The notes under the pieces: model-generated
Told to the model about the DNA's origin: nothing
Databases searched by the model: none
What the model saw: the letters and a program-made list of their open reading frames with translations, nothing else
Source: Fennellomyces sp. T-0311
Taxonomy: Eukaryota > Mucoromycota > Mucoromycetes > Mucorales > Lichtheimiaceae
Length of the DNA stretch: 64,000 nucleotides
Reading direction: 5' to 3'
Assembly (NCBI GenBank): GCA_025266875.1
Contig: JALLLT010000009.1
Location: 1-64,000, forward strand
Shown here: piece by piece, positions 11,401 to 22,241 of the stretch
Numbering within the stretch: position 1 is the first letter of the stretch
Layout of the letters: every line of letters begins with the position of its first letter
Translations under genes and position numbers: made by a program

Positions 11401-12119
11401 CTGGAGGAGGGTGGGCAGTAGGATGCTGAAGCTTCACATATACGTACCCATTGTCCCGGTCGATGTATCCCGAGATTTGACCGCCACAGGAATAAGTTTC
11501 CATTCGGTAAATTAGGTGGTTTCGCTGATCGTCAGGTACTTGACACTGCACAGCAGTGTCTTGGCAGCAGACGTACTTAAACGCGGTCGTGCGTCGTTTC
11601 CTCGGGCTGGTTACGTACTTTAGGTAGTACCTGTAACCATCGCATGCCTCGATTCGACTGATGATATACAGAATAAGAGCGCGATCGTCATCCAGTTCTG
11701 CCATAGCTCCTTCAATCAATACGTCGCCGTCATATACATAAAATACACCTTCTAAAGCATTTGCTCGGATATCAGTAAAGTCTCTTTCGTTACAATTCTT
11801 CATACCTTCTGTGGGCGATGGAATGAATTCAAGCACTTCATCTAATGTTGTCGCAAAATCAGAAGCACCACGCCCCACCTGGCTTTGTCTGCGACGGCAA
11901 ACGGAACAAGTACTGTAGCTCTCAGAATTTCCCCTGAAAAGCTCGACAGGACGATAGCATCTGCAGCCTGAGCACATGAGTAGTTCTGGTGTTTCCATAG
12001 TAAAGAGTAAAGCGTGAGCAATCTGTTGCTTTCATAAAAAAAATCTTAGTTGTATACTGTCGGAAATCAAAATCAGAGGGTGGCTCATCCGTGAAATTAT
12101 AGAAACCCGTTGACAAGTG
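8454..12119 (-). mobile_element. Mutator-like element (MULE), 3.7 kb
   Basis: AGTGAATAT occurs at 8445-8453 and again at 12120-12128, a 9-bp target duplication typical of MULEs. The ends form an inverted repeat: left AACGCGTTTCTAAAATTTCA, right (other strand) AACGGGTTTCTATAATTTCA, each about 8 bp inside the duplication and continuing as CAGATGAG/CGGATGAG. The outermost 8 bp do not match each other. Removing the element and one duplication restores the reading frame of the Tnp2 gene around it. The element encodes one MULE transposase on the minus strand. Confidence 0.88.
8955..11998 (-). CDS. MULE transposase with SWIM zinc finger
   Basis: The start is the ATG at 11998 (METPELL), followed by a CxxC...CxxC finger (CSGC...CSVC). 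Frame-keeping introns are 11254-11207, 11098-10981, 10373-10316, 9695-9636 and 9514-9437 (minus strand). The MULE catalytic core has VREFHVDSTYKTN (first Asp), FLFSDKDMGQINA (second Asp), CLWHLQRAV (the C/H insertion motif) and MIEAQWRVLKRDF (likely catalytic Glu). A SWIM finger follows (WTCSCPSF...MLCKHL, CxC...CxH). The C-terminal tail holds a SUMO-interaction-like VIVISDDDDD and then a helical stretch. One in-frame TAA (9155-9153) interrupts that tail, after which the same frame continues to 8955. Either the protein ends at 9153 or a single nonsense change removed the last about 65 residues; the catalytic part is open throughout. Confidence 0.85.
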
Positions 12120-14358
12120 AGTGAATATGGCGATAGTGGCAATGCTGGTAGTGACGATGATCCATTGGTTTACACGTTTGACGAGTATCCTGGTCTCCCA
12201 CTTGATCCCAACAAGCACAAGAGTTATGAGCTCTATTGCCTAGTTCAAGAAGAAAATATCAGTGGAAGAGCCCATGAGCGGCTAATCAAGTTGTTCAACG
12301 CATGGATGAATAATGACGTGCTTCGTAAGTACCATATGTCTCAAGCCGATAAACCCTCACCTAACATGTAAAATAGATTCGAACCGAGACCCTTTGCTTA
12401 CTCCATTCTCTTCCGAAAGCAGTCTAGTAAGAAGATATGGATTTAAACCAAAGCATTATCGTGTATGCCCCAAAGGATGCCGTCTCTTCCCTAGAGGATC
12501 TCGCGAGGAATGTTCTTGCAATGAGCCTCAGTTCAAGCCAAATGGGAAGGCTATCTGTACCATGTCATACTTTCCACTGGCAAAGCAGCTCTCATCACTC
12601 ATTGCCAACCCCAGCATCCGCCTCTCTATTGGTGCGAACTTTAAGCAGCATAAGGAAAGGAAAAGGAATCCGAACAGCCCACTTACAGACATTTCGGATG
12701 GTGCTGTTTACAAGAATCTTGAGGAATCTGTCATCAATAATTCAGTTGTTCCAGATATTTGCTTGGCACTGTTTGTTGATGGCTTTACCCCTTTCAAAGG
12801 AGGTAAAGCAAAGTTGACAATTGTCCACCTGGTGATTATGAGCCTCCCGCCGCAGGAAAGGTATTAGCTTTACATCATAAAATTCAGACCCTTACTCATC
12901 ATTTCTCATCAGATATAAAACCAAAAACTTGATCCAAGTTGCAATCCTTCCTGGCGATCATACTGGCGACATCTACAGCTTCTTGAAGCCATTGTTTACA
13001 GAGCTTCGCGTCCTACAGGAAACAGGCATGACGGTCAATATTGAACAATGGTCGATGAGGTTCAAGGCCCACCTTCTGTTGGCAAGTGGGGATATCGTCA
13101 GCGTTCAGGAGTTGATCCATCACAAAGGATACAACACCACATACGGATGTCGGATTTGCCGGATTAAGACCACAAGATTCACCAGCCCCAATGGTGGCGG
13201 TAATGGTCACTATTATCCTGGTCAGATAACGATGGCGGCCGGTAGACCTGTCACGGATTTCAAGGACTTCCAAGCTGGCGAGGAAGTAGGGTAAAGAAAT
13301 ATCATTCAGTTCATTTTTTCTTACTTGTGTTTGTATAACAGAAGTTTAGGATCAAGGGTGAAACCGAGTTTGCTACATTACGCACGTTCCATGGGGTATC
13401 ATTCTTTGGATTGGATGAGATGCATCTAATTGGCGCAAACGTGACGCACAAGTTGTGGAATATCATTTCTGGCCAATACAAAAACACGACGAAAAACACC
13501 TTACTACTACCTCCGCGACGATGTATGAGCATTGGTGACGCCATTGTGAACTCTGGTCCAAGCATTCCATCCACCCTACACTGCGCAGGAGTAAAAGAAT
13601 ACTGTGCTTCTAAAAGCAACGTATTCTTTTAAATGGAGTGGGGGTACGTGAGAAACTGCCGGGACCCCCCATTTTGATATAGGAAGATGGTGTTTGCAGC
13701 AAGAAAAAAAGAAACATAAACAACGGCAATGGTATTCCGATGTCATGTGTCAGCGAAAGTAAATAAAATACAAGCGTTTAAGCCTAATTTGGAACGTGCG
13801 AAACAGTAAACCAGCAATGCCGTTTGGCAATGTCAATACGAGAGATGTGCAGTGACTCGTAGTCTTTACAATACACATGAAGGAAGGGAACGGTTTAGTG
13901 GGAAATCCAGTTTATTTAGGAAAAGGACGGCAATTTTCTGCTCCGGCAGTAAAAAAAGGCGTACTGTTGCTAATCTACTTAATGCTGGCGAGAATGAATG
14001 TCCAATGTGAAGACCGAGCGCTTGCACATAGTCTTCCATTCATGGAGCGCCAAGGCAGTATGTAATTTCGCTCTTTTCAGGCACGGTTCTGGATGAGAGA
14101 TATGCAACTTTATATTATGCAGCAAGTTATTTTTACTGCCGATCTGTATAAGGAGACACAAATCCAAAACAGGAAAATCTTTATCATAAAAAACGTGGCC
14201 GTTTAATATTGCTACGAACATAATACATGCGGCCAAGAAAGCAATAGATTGGCCAAAGAGAGAGGCATGCAGCCAAGGAAACTGGTTAATAGAAAGCGCA
14301 CATTCGTATCTACATTTTATTTTATAACGCGGTGCCGTAATTGAAGAAAAAAGATGAA

Positions 14359-14366
14359 TATAAAAG
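14359..14366 (+). promoter_or_regulatory. TATA box of the CACTA transposase
   Basis: TATAAAAG lies 72 bp before the ATG at 14438. The distance fits the other TATA boxes in the window. Confidence 0.5.
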
Positions 14367-14437
14367 CACGCCAGAAACGCGATCGAAGGATCGGGCACCT
14401 ACACTTCTTCTTGCACATCACACTTACCTCTTTACCA

Positions 14438-17400
14438 ATGTCCAGTCACCAATTGTTTCAATGCTTGTGCGAGACATGTACGCGCCATAATCCTAATGGT
14501 ATGGCCGTAACAGCAGCAACGTACAACGCGCACTATGAGCGCGGTGTTACTGCAATGCTGATGGAATCTATTGGTAAGTCCAAATTATACGGTACCGTGC
14601 GTTATGTTGACCAAGGTATATGCAGATGGTAATCTTGTCGAATCAACCGCAAATACCGAGGAAACCGCGGACCAAAGCCGTGACGAGCCAATGTCTGTTG
14701 ATAACTACGATGGTGGTGGCAACGGTATGCTTCAGAGTAACATCCAGAGGTAGCTTGCTAATGAAAAAATAGGATATACATCGTACCAATCATCGGAACC
14801 TACACCGGAGCATACACCAGCGCCCTTGTTGCGAACTTTGAGCCAGGAATCTCTGCCGCAAGAGTCATTTCATGACGCAATTACGGAAGATCGGGAGCCG
14901 CTGATCGAGGAGCCAATGGAGGACTTTGATTCCTTGACGAATGACGACGAAGGTTTGTAAAGAAACTTACTGCTGAGGCTAGAGTGCGACCGTTAATATA
15001 AAACTGATATAGATATAAATTCTGACGTACAACCTGACACTCCTTTGAGCGATTTGATCCCACAGCCGCTGCTCTTCATCTTCATGTTTCTTGCTCTGTT
15101 CCAACTGCACCATCTCTCGGAACGGACGTCGACCCTCCTGATTACTTTCGTCATGACGTTAATCCCTCTTATGCATGTCCCAACATTCAACTTTCCTGCT
15201 ACGATATCCACAATTCGTCATTATATCGGATTTCAGGACCTGACAGAGCCTATCGTTATGTACGTTGCTTGCTCAAAATGCCACGCGATCTACCTGCCCT
15301 CCACAGCACCTGACACTTGTGAGACTGTTCGATTGAACGCCGACGTGTGCGCAAACCCATTGTTCAAGATATCTTCCAATCGTCAGACTCGCGTGCGTCG
15401 GACGCCATTCAAGCAGTACGCCTACTACCCGGTCAAGTCCGCATTGGAGAAGTTGTTCAAGCGCAACGGTTTCGAGGAAAAGATTGAGGAATGGAGGCAG
15501 CACCCGTTTTTTGGCACCGTGTATTCGGACATCCACCATGGCGCTATGTGGAACAGCATCAAGACCGAAAATACACAAGAGCCCTTTGTTGCCCGCGAGC
15601 GTTCTTTGCTACTATCCATCAATGCAGATTGGTTTGCACCTTTCGATTCAGGTTATTCTTGTGGTGCCATATATCTTACCGTCAACAATCTACCGCGTGC
15701 CGAGCGCTATAAGACCGAGAATGTGATTCTTGTTGGTGTCATGCCTGGACCACGCGAGCCTAGCACTTACGAGATCAATAATTATTTGGAGCCGCTGATA
15801 ACCGATCTACTTACCTTGTACACCGGAATCGATGATATGCCGACTGCTCAGATGTCCCGAGGTACTCGCGTGCGCGCTGCCCTGCTCAACGTTATTTGTG
15901 ATATGCCGGCAAGCCGCAAAATCTGCGGTTTTACATCGCATGCAAGTACACGGGCATGCAACAAGTGCTACCGCGAGTTTGTGACCGACCCCGAGACCAA
16001 CAAGATGATCTACGCTGGCGTCGACATTCCTGAGGAGACATTGCGATCAAACACGGACAATCGCGAGGCAGCGAGGCTTTGGCAGGCAGCAGAAACCCAA
16101 AGTACGCGACAACGCCTTGAGCGCGAAAATGGGACACGTTGGTCGCAGCTCCATCGGCTTCCTTATTTTGACGCCATAAATGCAACTGTCATCGACCCTA
16201 TGCATAACCTTTTCCTTGGCACCGCCGAGCGGATGGTTACGATATGGAAATCCGAGGGCTATCTGACGGAATCGGTGCTCACAGAGATGCAAACCAAAGC
16301 AGACCGAATCATCGTGCCTCCCGGAATGCCAACCCTTCAACACAGGATCCAACGGAAATTCAGCTTCATGACCGCCGATGACTGGCGAGTTTGGACCTTG
16401 GTGTACTCGCCATACGTACTGAAAAGTGTGTTGAGACGCACTCACTATGTGCACTGGTTGCTTTTCGTCGACGCTTGCCGCATGCTGGCAAAACCCTGGA
16501 TCACTGATGCCGAAATTGCAGAAGTACATGACAAGATGGTGGAATTCGTGGCAGACTGCGCGAGGTACTATGGTGACGCTGCCGTATCTCCCAATATGCA
16601 CCTCCATCTTCACCTACGAGACGTCTTGCAGCTACATGGGCCGATCTATGGATGGTGGGCCTTCTCCTTTGAGAGATACAACGGTTATATGAAAGATGTC
16701 GATACGAACCAGAAGGATTGCTTTGAGCTTACGTTCATGAAGCGATTTATCGAGAAGACTGGTGCGGTCGATTTTGTCCAGCGTCAAGCAGGTCGTTTCG
16801 AGGAGTATGCCCGGCAATACGCTATGCTGTTACAGATTGCTGGTCAATCTACATCCCAAGCACAATACCACCGCCTAAATACCTTTGACTATGAGACGTT
16901 CCTCAGCTATTCGTTGAGCCCGACGTTGACCGTCAACATCACTGGAGCAGAGCCATTACCACCGTCCACCGCCATGTCCATGAGCAATGGTGTTGAGGGA
17001 AGCCTCAGTGAAGACCACCATGCTCTCTTATGCCAGTACTACAGCAATACGTACGGCATCGAGGTTTTGGCACCTCGAAGCGGCACCACTGGCCGTACCT
17101 TTGCTACGGAAAAGGTTGAGAAGTTTCGAACGATTGAGATCTTTGGGCAGACGTACCGATCAGCTGCAGCTTCATCATCGCGCGGCTCACATATTCAAGT
17201 AATCTACTTGCGGCGTGGTGTACGTCGTGCATATCCTGGCCGCGTAATGTACTTCTTCAAGCACAAAATCATCATCAACCGTATACCAATGGTCCACCAT
17301 CTTGCGTTTGTCCGTTGGTATAGTTCAAAGGAGGAGCAACGCTTTGTACCAGCAACCCTTGAAGAATGGCTGTGGCAGTACATGGATGAGAATGACGCGT

Positions 17401-17519
17401 GTATAATCCCGGTCCACCGAATCCATTCCCAGGTAGCGGTGGTTCCACATGGCGCACAGGCAGATCCTATGACGGCCTCGATGGTCGTAATCCCGTTGCC
17501 GAAAAGAATAACCATTTAA
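14438..17519 (+). CDS. CACTA/Tnp2-type transposase, apparently intact (973 aa)
   Basis: Four exons: 14438-14573, 14626-14724, 14773-14952 and 15013-17519. All three introns have GT...AG ends (52, 48 and 60 nt) and joining them gives one open frame of 973 residues. The N-terminus has a small Cys/His segment (CLCETCTRHNPNG...NAHYERG) followed by an acidic linker. The Tnp2/Transposase_21-like core has LSINADWFAPFD (Asp near residue 344), VGVMPGPREPS, a CxxC pair (ACNKCYREF), VIDPMHNLFLGT (Asp near 533) and WWAFSFERYNGYMK (Glu near 692), a plausible DDE triad. The protein should cut and join the element ends in the nucleus. It is the only Tnp2-type transposase in the window without a break, so the element may be, or recently have been, autonomous. 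Confidence 0.88.
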
Positions 17520-17576
17520 AAAATAAAGTTGCTTTGACACGAAAACAATGGTTGTTCAGGGGAAAAAACGAAACTT

Positions 17577-18830
17577 TTAATTTTTAGCCCAAGAGGGCAA
17601 GGTCTCCAACACAGCCGGGTCCAAAACGCGGTCGTTATCCACTTCATACCTGGTAACGAACCGCTTGCTGCTTTGGCTGCCGCGGCCACTTCCTGCACGG
17701 GCCTCGTCTTGTGTGACACCAGCCACCGCTTCTGCTTCCTCCACAGCAACAGTGTTGTTGTTGGTGCTGCTGCTGCTGCCACTGCTTCTGGCTACGGCGG
17801 AGCGGGCGTGGCGCTTCCGATTCGCCTTCACAAGGCCGTCGAGCTTCTTCAGAAACTCTTTGGCCTATATACGCCACAACCTATGTAAGCTTCCTTCTCA
17901 CTTTCAAAAAAAATAAACTCGTACATTGCGATTGCGGAAGCCTGGGGTACGGATGCGCAAAACCTTCGCCCCGTTCTCCTGATCGCTCACCTCTGGCGAA
18001 GTGCACTCTGGCACAAGAAGTGCCGACCCGCCAGGGTACATGGCCTCTACAGAAACCTTATGGGCAGCATAGGCGGCCTTGCGTGCGTTCAGTTTCTGTA
18101 ATCGATCAGATACTGTATTAGCACAATACACCTGTTTCTCCGTATCTATATAGTGCGAACCTTGACCAGGCGTTTCTGCCGGCGATTGTATAGGAGGAGT
18201 CCCTCGTGGCGAGCCAGAGACATCCGCGCAATTCTCTTCAATGAATTGAAGTACGTGAGCAGCGCATCCTTTACGTACTTTGGATCGTCGACGCCGTCTG
18301 GCTGCTCACGTACATACTCTACCACGTCCCCCTTAATGGCGCTGTTGACACCACGGCGAAAGTCCAAATCGAAGTCGAACTGCCATGGGTCTTCCGCCCG
18401 GGTTGCCAGCTGTTCACCCTCGCATGCACATGTTCCTAACACACTTTGTAAATATGGTACTACTGACCGTTTTCTTCTATATCTTTCTTACGCGAATGGT
18501 CGACTCCTGTTCCTCTGTGTATCTGCGAGACACAGGCACAGGGATTTCCCCAGCAGTTGATGGCCCGGCGATTGCTGGCTCAGCAGCCGCGGATCCTACA
18601 ACCACCGGTCGCACAGCAAGAGCAACACCATACCGACGCATACGCTCCTCCATCACCATTTGTCTTGCGCGCAGCTCACGGTTTTCATCCGCCATGCGCC
18701 GCATCTCCTCCTGCGTGCGCCGCATCTCCTCCTCCATGTTCTGCATCGCACGCAGCATTTGCTCCACGCGCGTTTGCTCGAAGCTCACGCGGTTGCTGTT
18801 GATATTGTTGCTGTTATTGTAGCTGGACAT
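17577..18830 (-). CDS. CACTA partner protein, coiled coil (TnpA-like role inferred)
   Basis: The start is the ATG at 18830 (MSSYNNSNNINSN). Residues about 20-70 are a strong coiled coil rich in Glu, Arg and Met (EEEMRRTQEEMRRMADENRE). Later exons on the same strand encode an EDPWQFDFDLDFRRGVNSA block with a helix (YVKDALLTYFNSLKRIARMS), a QKLNARKAAYAAHKVS segment, and a Ser-rich C-terminus ending in LETLPSWAKN at 17577. At least three introns are needed. The first splice, near 18472, does not join frames with the obvious GTAAGA donor, so the exact model is open and a small frameshift is possible. It converges on the transposase. I know no named domain; by position and composition it could be the element's end-binding or regulatory protein. 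Confidence 0.6.
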
Positions 18831-18845
18831 CTAATGAAGAAATAA

Positions 18846-20054
18846 GTATGATGACTTTTTATATCAATGCTAATATTATGATAGCTCACAGTTAAATCGA
18901 AGTAGCGAAAGGTAAGTCAGAAAGGGTAAGAGAACGAGGGACCAGAAATTCTAAGCTCTTAAACACTTTATATACTTTGAAATGGCTGGCCAGTAAGGAA
19001 GCTTACAAGTAGCCGCTGCCTTCATTTCTATAAAAAGCAGTATGCAGCAGAAAATCTCTCTTTTCATCTCTTTCACTTTCCTTTACCATCGCTACCTTGT
19101 ACAACTCCTCACTCTCTCATCGCTACAACCCTATCGGTATTGATTGAAGACTATCCATTCTTCTCTATGCTGCCTTATTGGAAACTAACAACAAGGCTGG
19201 CCAATAGGTAAGTCTGCTTGCCACCGCATAAATTCTTAAGCTTTTAATTTACCAGAGCCACTTGTTTACCACTGCCGGTGCTCCACTCATAGACTCAATC
19301 TACAAAGGTACATAATTGCTGAACTCCATTACAATGAAGCTCACGAAATTTGACAACAGAGATCCTGCAATTGGAGTGTGCCCATCAGCGTAAGGTAACC
19401 TTTACTTTAATATTACTGTGCACGTTTTCATCTAACATCTCTCACTCTAGTTACCACCAGTTATCATTTTTTAACCGGTGCACCTATACTGTTTATCGAG
19501 GCTGGTCATTATTACTGCTCTTGCTGTCCCGTTCCATTGCACGATCTCGCTGCCATGCTCCCGGACTACTTGCTACATCTTATCGCTATATAGAAATTGA
19601 ACCTGCTATCTTTTCTTTTGATAATAAAAATGCCACAAATTTTAAATGCATACAATCGCACCATCTATTCTGCCAATTATGTCGCTGAAACGAAAGTCTA
19701 TAAAACGATACCGTTCCATCTGCTTCGGGTACTCCTTCCGATATCGATAATCAGTGTTTCATCTATTTTTGTTTCTGAGAAAGCTTCCATTCTGACACGA
19801 AACGTTTCATTACACGAAAATTAAGGTTCAAAACGTCATATTTATGCCGTCTTTAGTAAAACTACACAACCTCCGATTGGCCATTCACTAAAAGAATACA
19901 TTGCTTTTAAAGCGCTGTATTCTTAAGAATGTCGAGTTCTCCTTAAAAGAATGCAGTATTTTCAAGAATACTGTATCTTCATGAGTATTCTTAAGGATAC
20001 TCAGGTAGAATACGCAACTTTTTTACCCCTGTATTCTTTTAGCCCCTCCCAGTG
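18846..20054. repeat. 3' subterminal region of the CACTA element
   Basis: No convincing gene; short open frames at 19350-19824 lack motifs. The first part is pyrimidine-rich (CTCTTTTCATCTCTTTCACT) and probably holds the promoter of the minus-strand partner gene. From 19885 to 20043 there are several copies of AAGAATAC and GTATTCTT in both orientations, likely binding sites for the element's own proteins. Confidence 0.6.
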
Positions 20055-20489
20055 ATTACCACCATTTGGTTTCGTCTCTTTCAATATGTTCACCATCTGT
20101 TCATCATGAGATTCCGATACTTTTTTTCCAAGCAGGAACTTTTCCCGTTGTTAACTAGTGCTACATCTGAGCTAATTGACACTGTTGTTTTCCAACTCGA
20201 TTCCTTTTTGCAAAGGTCTTTTAGATCGCCTTCTCAAACAGGACCTGTTGGATGATCAGGCTTTGGTCGAGAATGCTGTGTCAGCAGAGAGCAGTGACTC
20301 TGCAGTAAGAAAATACTACGCTGCTTCCCTGTGCACTTTGTTGACTTTTGCTATGAATCGAAGGAGGATGACCTGCACCCGTTCTAGCAGTCTGCGTTCG
20401 ATGACGTTGAGGAAGAGAACGATCGATAAAGCAGTTTTTACTGCTTATAAAAACCGTGTCTAGGTACTGTCTCACAACAGTTCAGCTTT
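20055..20489. other. No gene recognised
   Basis: Two overlapping short open frames on + (to 20463) have no recognisable motif and no splice sites that join them well. This is where the remainder of the interrupted Tnp2 gene would be expected, but none of the three frames shows the RAVDW...VPT block that relatives have at this point. Confidence 0.5.
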
Positions 20490-21760
20490 GCCAGTGCGCA
20501 ATATACAGTTGCCTTTCCAATCAAATGATCATACATTGTCATCTACCTAAGACAACCAGGTAAACTAATGTGTCTTTACTATGAATAACAAGCATGATGA
20601 GCCGGCTCACCGTTGAATGACCCGAAGCATAGCGAGACAGGTGACATGCTCCTTAACAAAATAATAAGCATAATAATATACACAACAGCAATCCAATAGG
20701 GTTTAGGGTGTAGTTAATGACAATGTAGCCTTGCCAGTGCGCAATACACATTTGCTTTCCAAGCCAAGTTATCAAACATAGTCATCTATCTAACCCAACC
20801 AGGTGAATTAATGTATCTTTACTACGTAGAACAAGCATGATGAGCCGGCTCACCGTTGAATGACCCGAAGCGTAGCGACGGGGATCATTCAGGCGAGCGT
20901 AGCGAGACAGGTGACGTGCTCCTAACCACAGTAACATACACAATAGCATTCCAATAGGGTTTAGGGCGTAGTTAGCCATTTAGCGTGTAGTTAATGACAA
21001 TGCCGCTTTGCCTGCATGCAATATACAGTTGCCTTTCAAACCGAATGATCAAATATTATCATCTATATAACCCAACCAGGTAAACTAATGTGTCATTATT
21101 ATGAACAGCAAGCATGATGAGCCGGCTCACCATTGAATGACCCGAAGCGCAGCGAAGGGGATCATTCAGTCGAGCATAGCGAGACAGGTGACGTGCTCCT
21201 AAGCATGATAATATACACAATAGCATTCCTATAGGGTTTAGGGTGTAGATAGTCATTTAGGGTATAGTTAGCCATTTAGGGTGTAGTTAGTGGCAGTGCA
21301 GCTTTGTCAGCGTGCAATATACACTTGCCTTACAATGATCAAACATTGTCATCTATCTTAACCTAACCAGGTGAATTAATGTGTCTTTACTACGTATAAC
21401 AATCATGATGAGCCGGCTCACCATTGAATGACCCGCAGCGTAGCGAAGGGGATCATTCAGTCGAGCGTAGCGAGACAGGTGACGTGCTCCTAAGCATAAT
21501 GCTATGCACAATAGCATTCCAATAGGGTTTAGGGTATAGTTAGCCATTTAGGGTGTAGTTAGTGACAATGCAGCTTTGCCACCATGCAATATACAGCGGC
21601 CTTTTAAACTGAATTATCAAACATTGCCTTCCAAACAAATTACCAACCATTGCCTCTCAAAACATACCAGAGCGAAGCGAAATAAAGTGCAGCCCAAAGG
21701 GTGCAGTGACACGCAGCGCAGCGGAGGGGCTCACAAACCCTGCAGCGAAGCAAAGGCTGC
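20490..21760. repeat. Tandem array, about 240-300 bp unit, 4-5 copies
   Basis: Copies start near 20490, 20731, 21007, 21304 and 21575 (the last partial). Each contains TGCAATATACA..TTGCCTTTC, an ATGATCAAACATTGTCATCTA-like stretch, GAGCCGGCTCACC, an inverted-repeat core in which TGAATGACCCG pairs with a later CGGGGATCATTCA, the words GCGTAGCGA and GAGCGTAGCGAGACAGGTG, and a tail with GGGTTTAGGGTGTAGTTAG. Minus-strand frames of about 65 residues repeat with the unit and are artefacts. After the Harbinger element the same motifs reappear at 24826-25045. Confidence 0.85.
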
Positions 21761-21844
21761 ACTTTATAGCAATACAATAGAAATAGAAGGCTTAGACATA
21801 TTTAAGATCACTCTTTTCTCCGGTGTGTATATATGGCAATTTTT

Positions 21845-21905
21845 TGTCCTGATGGGCCGGATTGTCCGGATTGTCTGGATTATTTCCCATGGTGTGAGCA
21901 GCAAG
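21845..21905 (-). pseudogene. Small Helitron fragment
   Basis: On the minus strand this reads ACACCATGGGAAATAATCC and onward, encoding the same TMGNNPDN stretch as the Helitron fragment at 6300-6340 with only a few base differences. It lies at the edge of the tandem array and is too short to be functional. Confidence 0.6.
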
Positions 21906-22241
21906 TTGACAGACTCGCTGGTATATTTGAAAGTTACAAGTGTGTTTCTGATTAAAGAAAAACAGCTTTATAGGTGTTCAACTATAAGTTTATGTCCTTT
22001 TTCGTTGTCTAATAGAGTAGGATGCTTAGAGCATCCTCAACGGTCCGCGTAAAATTTTATTGTAAATCCGAATTTTACAACCACCGGCTGGGATTGTAAA
22101 CATCCTTACAACTGGTTCTCTGCAACGGTCCGTGTAAAATGAGTTGTAAAGCATGTACCTCATGTCATAAAGTATGACAGAAATAAAATAAAATAAAAAT
22201 AAATCAGGAAGCTTGGGAAAAATTGTTTTTGTTTATTTAAA

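Larger units (their letters stand above)
7949..13578 (+). pseudogene. Tnp2-type transposase gene, split by a MULE and cut by a CACTA element
   Basis: Exon 1 starts at the ATG at 7949 and encodes a small zinc finger (FCNKCC...HLATC). Introns that keep the frame are 8034-8094, 12325-12376, 12861-12912 and 13286-13341. Exon 2 is Asp/Ser-rich and is split after 8453; the frame rejoins exactly at 12129 (SSEY then GDSGNAGSDDD) once the MULE and one TSD copy are removed. Later exons carry a Cys-rich segment (YRVCPKGCRLF), the first Asp motif (CLALFVDGFTPFKGGK), VAILPGDHTGDIYSFLKPL, YGCRICRIK and the second Asp motif (FFGLDEMHLIG). Coding sequence stops at 13578, where the CACTA element begins; I could not find the missing C-terminal half (with the expected Glu) after 20054. 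The partner gene lies divergently upstream. Confidence 0.8.
13579..20054 (+). mobile_element. CACTA-type DNA transposon, 6.5 kb, two genes
   Basis: The left end starts CACTGCGCAGG and the right end, read on the other strand, starts CACTGGGAGGG; both continue with TAAAAGAATAC. About 19 of 24 terminal bases match. Subterminal copies of AAAAGAATAC/GTATTCTTTT cluster at both ends (13590-13632 and 19890-20043), as in CACTA elements. Inside are a transposase on + (14438-17519) and a partner gene on - (18830-17577) converging with a 57-nt gap. The left flank is the Tnp2 gene (codon CTA at 13576-13578). The right flank begins ATTACC, so no 3-bp target duplication is visible. Either a flank was rearranged after insertion or one boundary is slightly off. 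Confidence 0.75.

Noticed and set aside
18153..18845. Plus-strand frames rich in Arg, Ser and Cys opposite the partner gene
   Set aside because: They are antisense to the coiled-coil exon; the minus strand has the sensible heptad pattern and start.
13579..20054. A target duplication for the CACTA element
   Set aside because: CTA on the left and ATT on the right do not match in 2, 3 or 4 bases.
20782..21547. Three similar minus-strand frames of about 65 residues
   Set aside because: They recur only because the underlying tandem repeat does. There is no start or splice context and composition follows the repeat.
20700..21560. True telomere
   Set aside because: GGGTTTAGGGTG words are single and embedded in long units, not a run of TTAGGG, and the window continues on both sides.
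20490..21760. CRISPR-like array
   Set aside because: Units are 240-300 bp, spacers are not unique, and the genome is eukaryotic.
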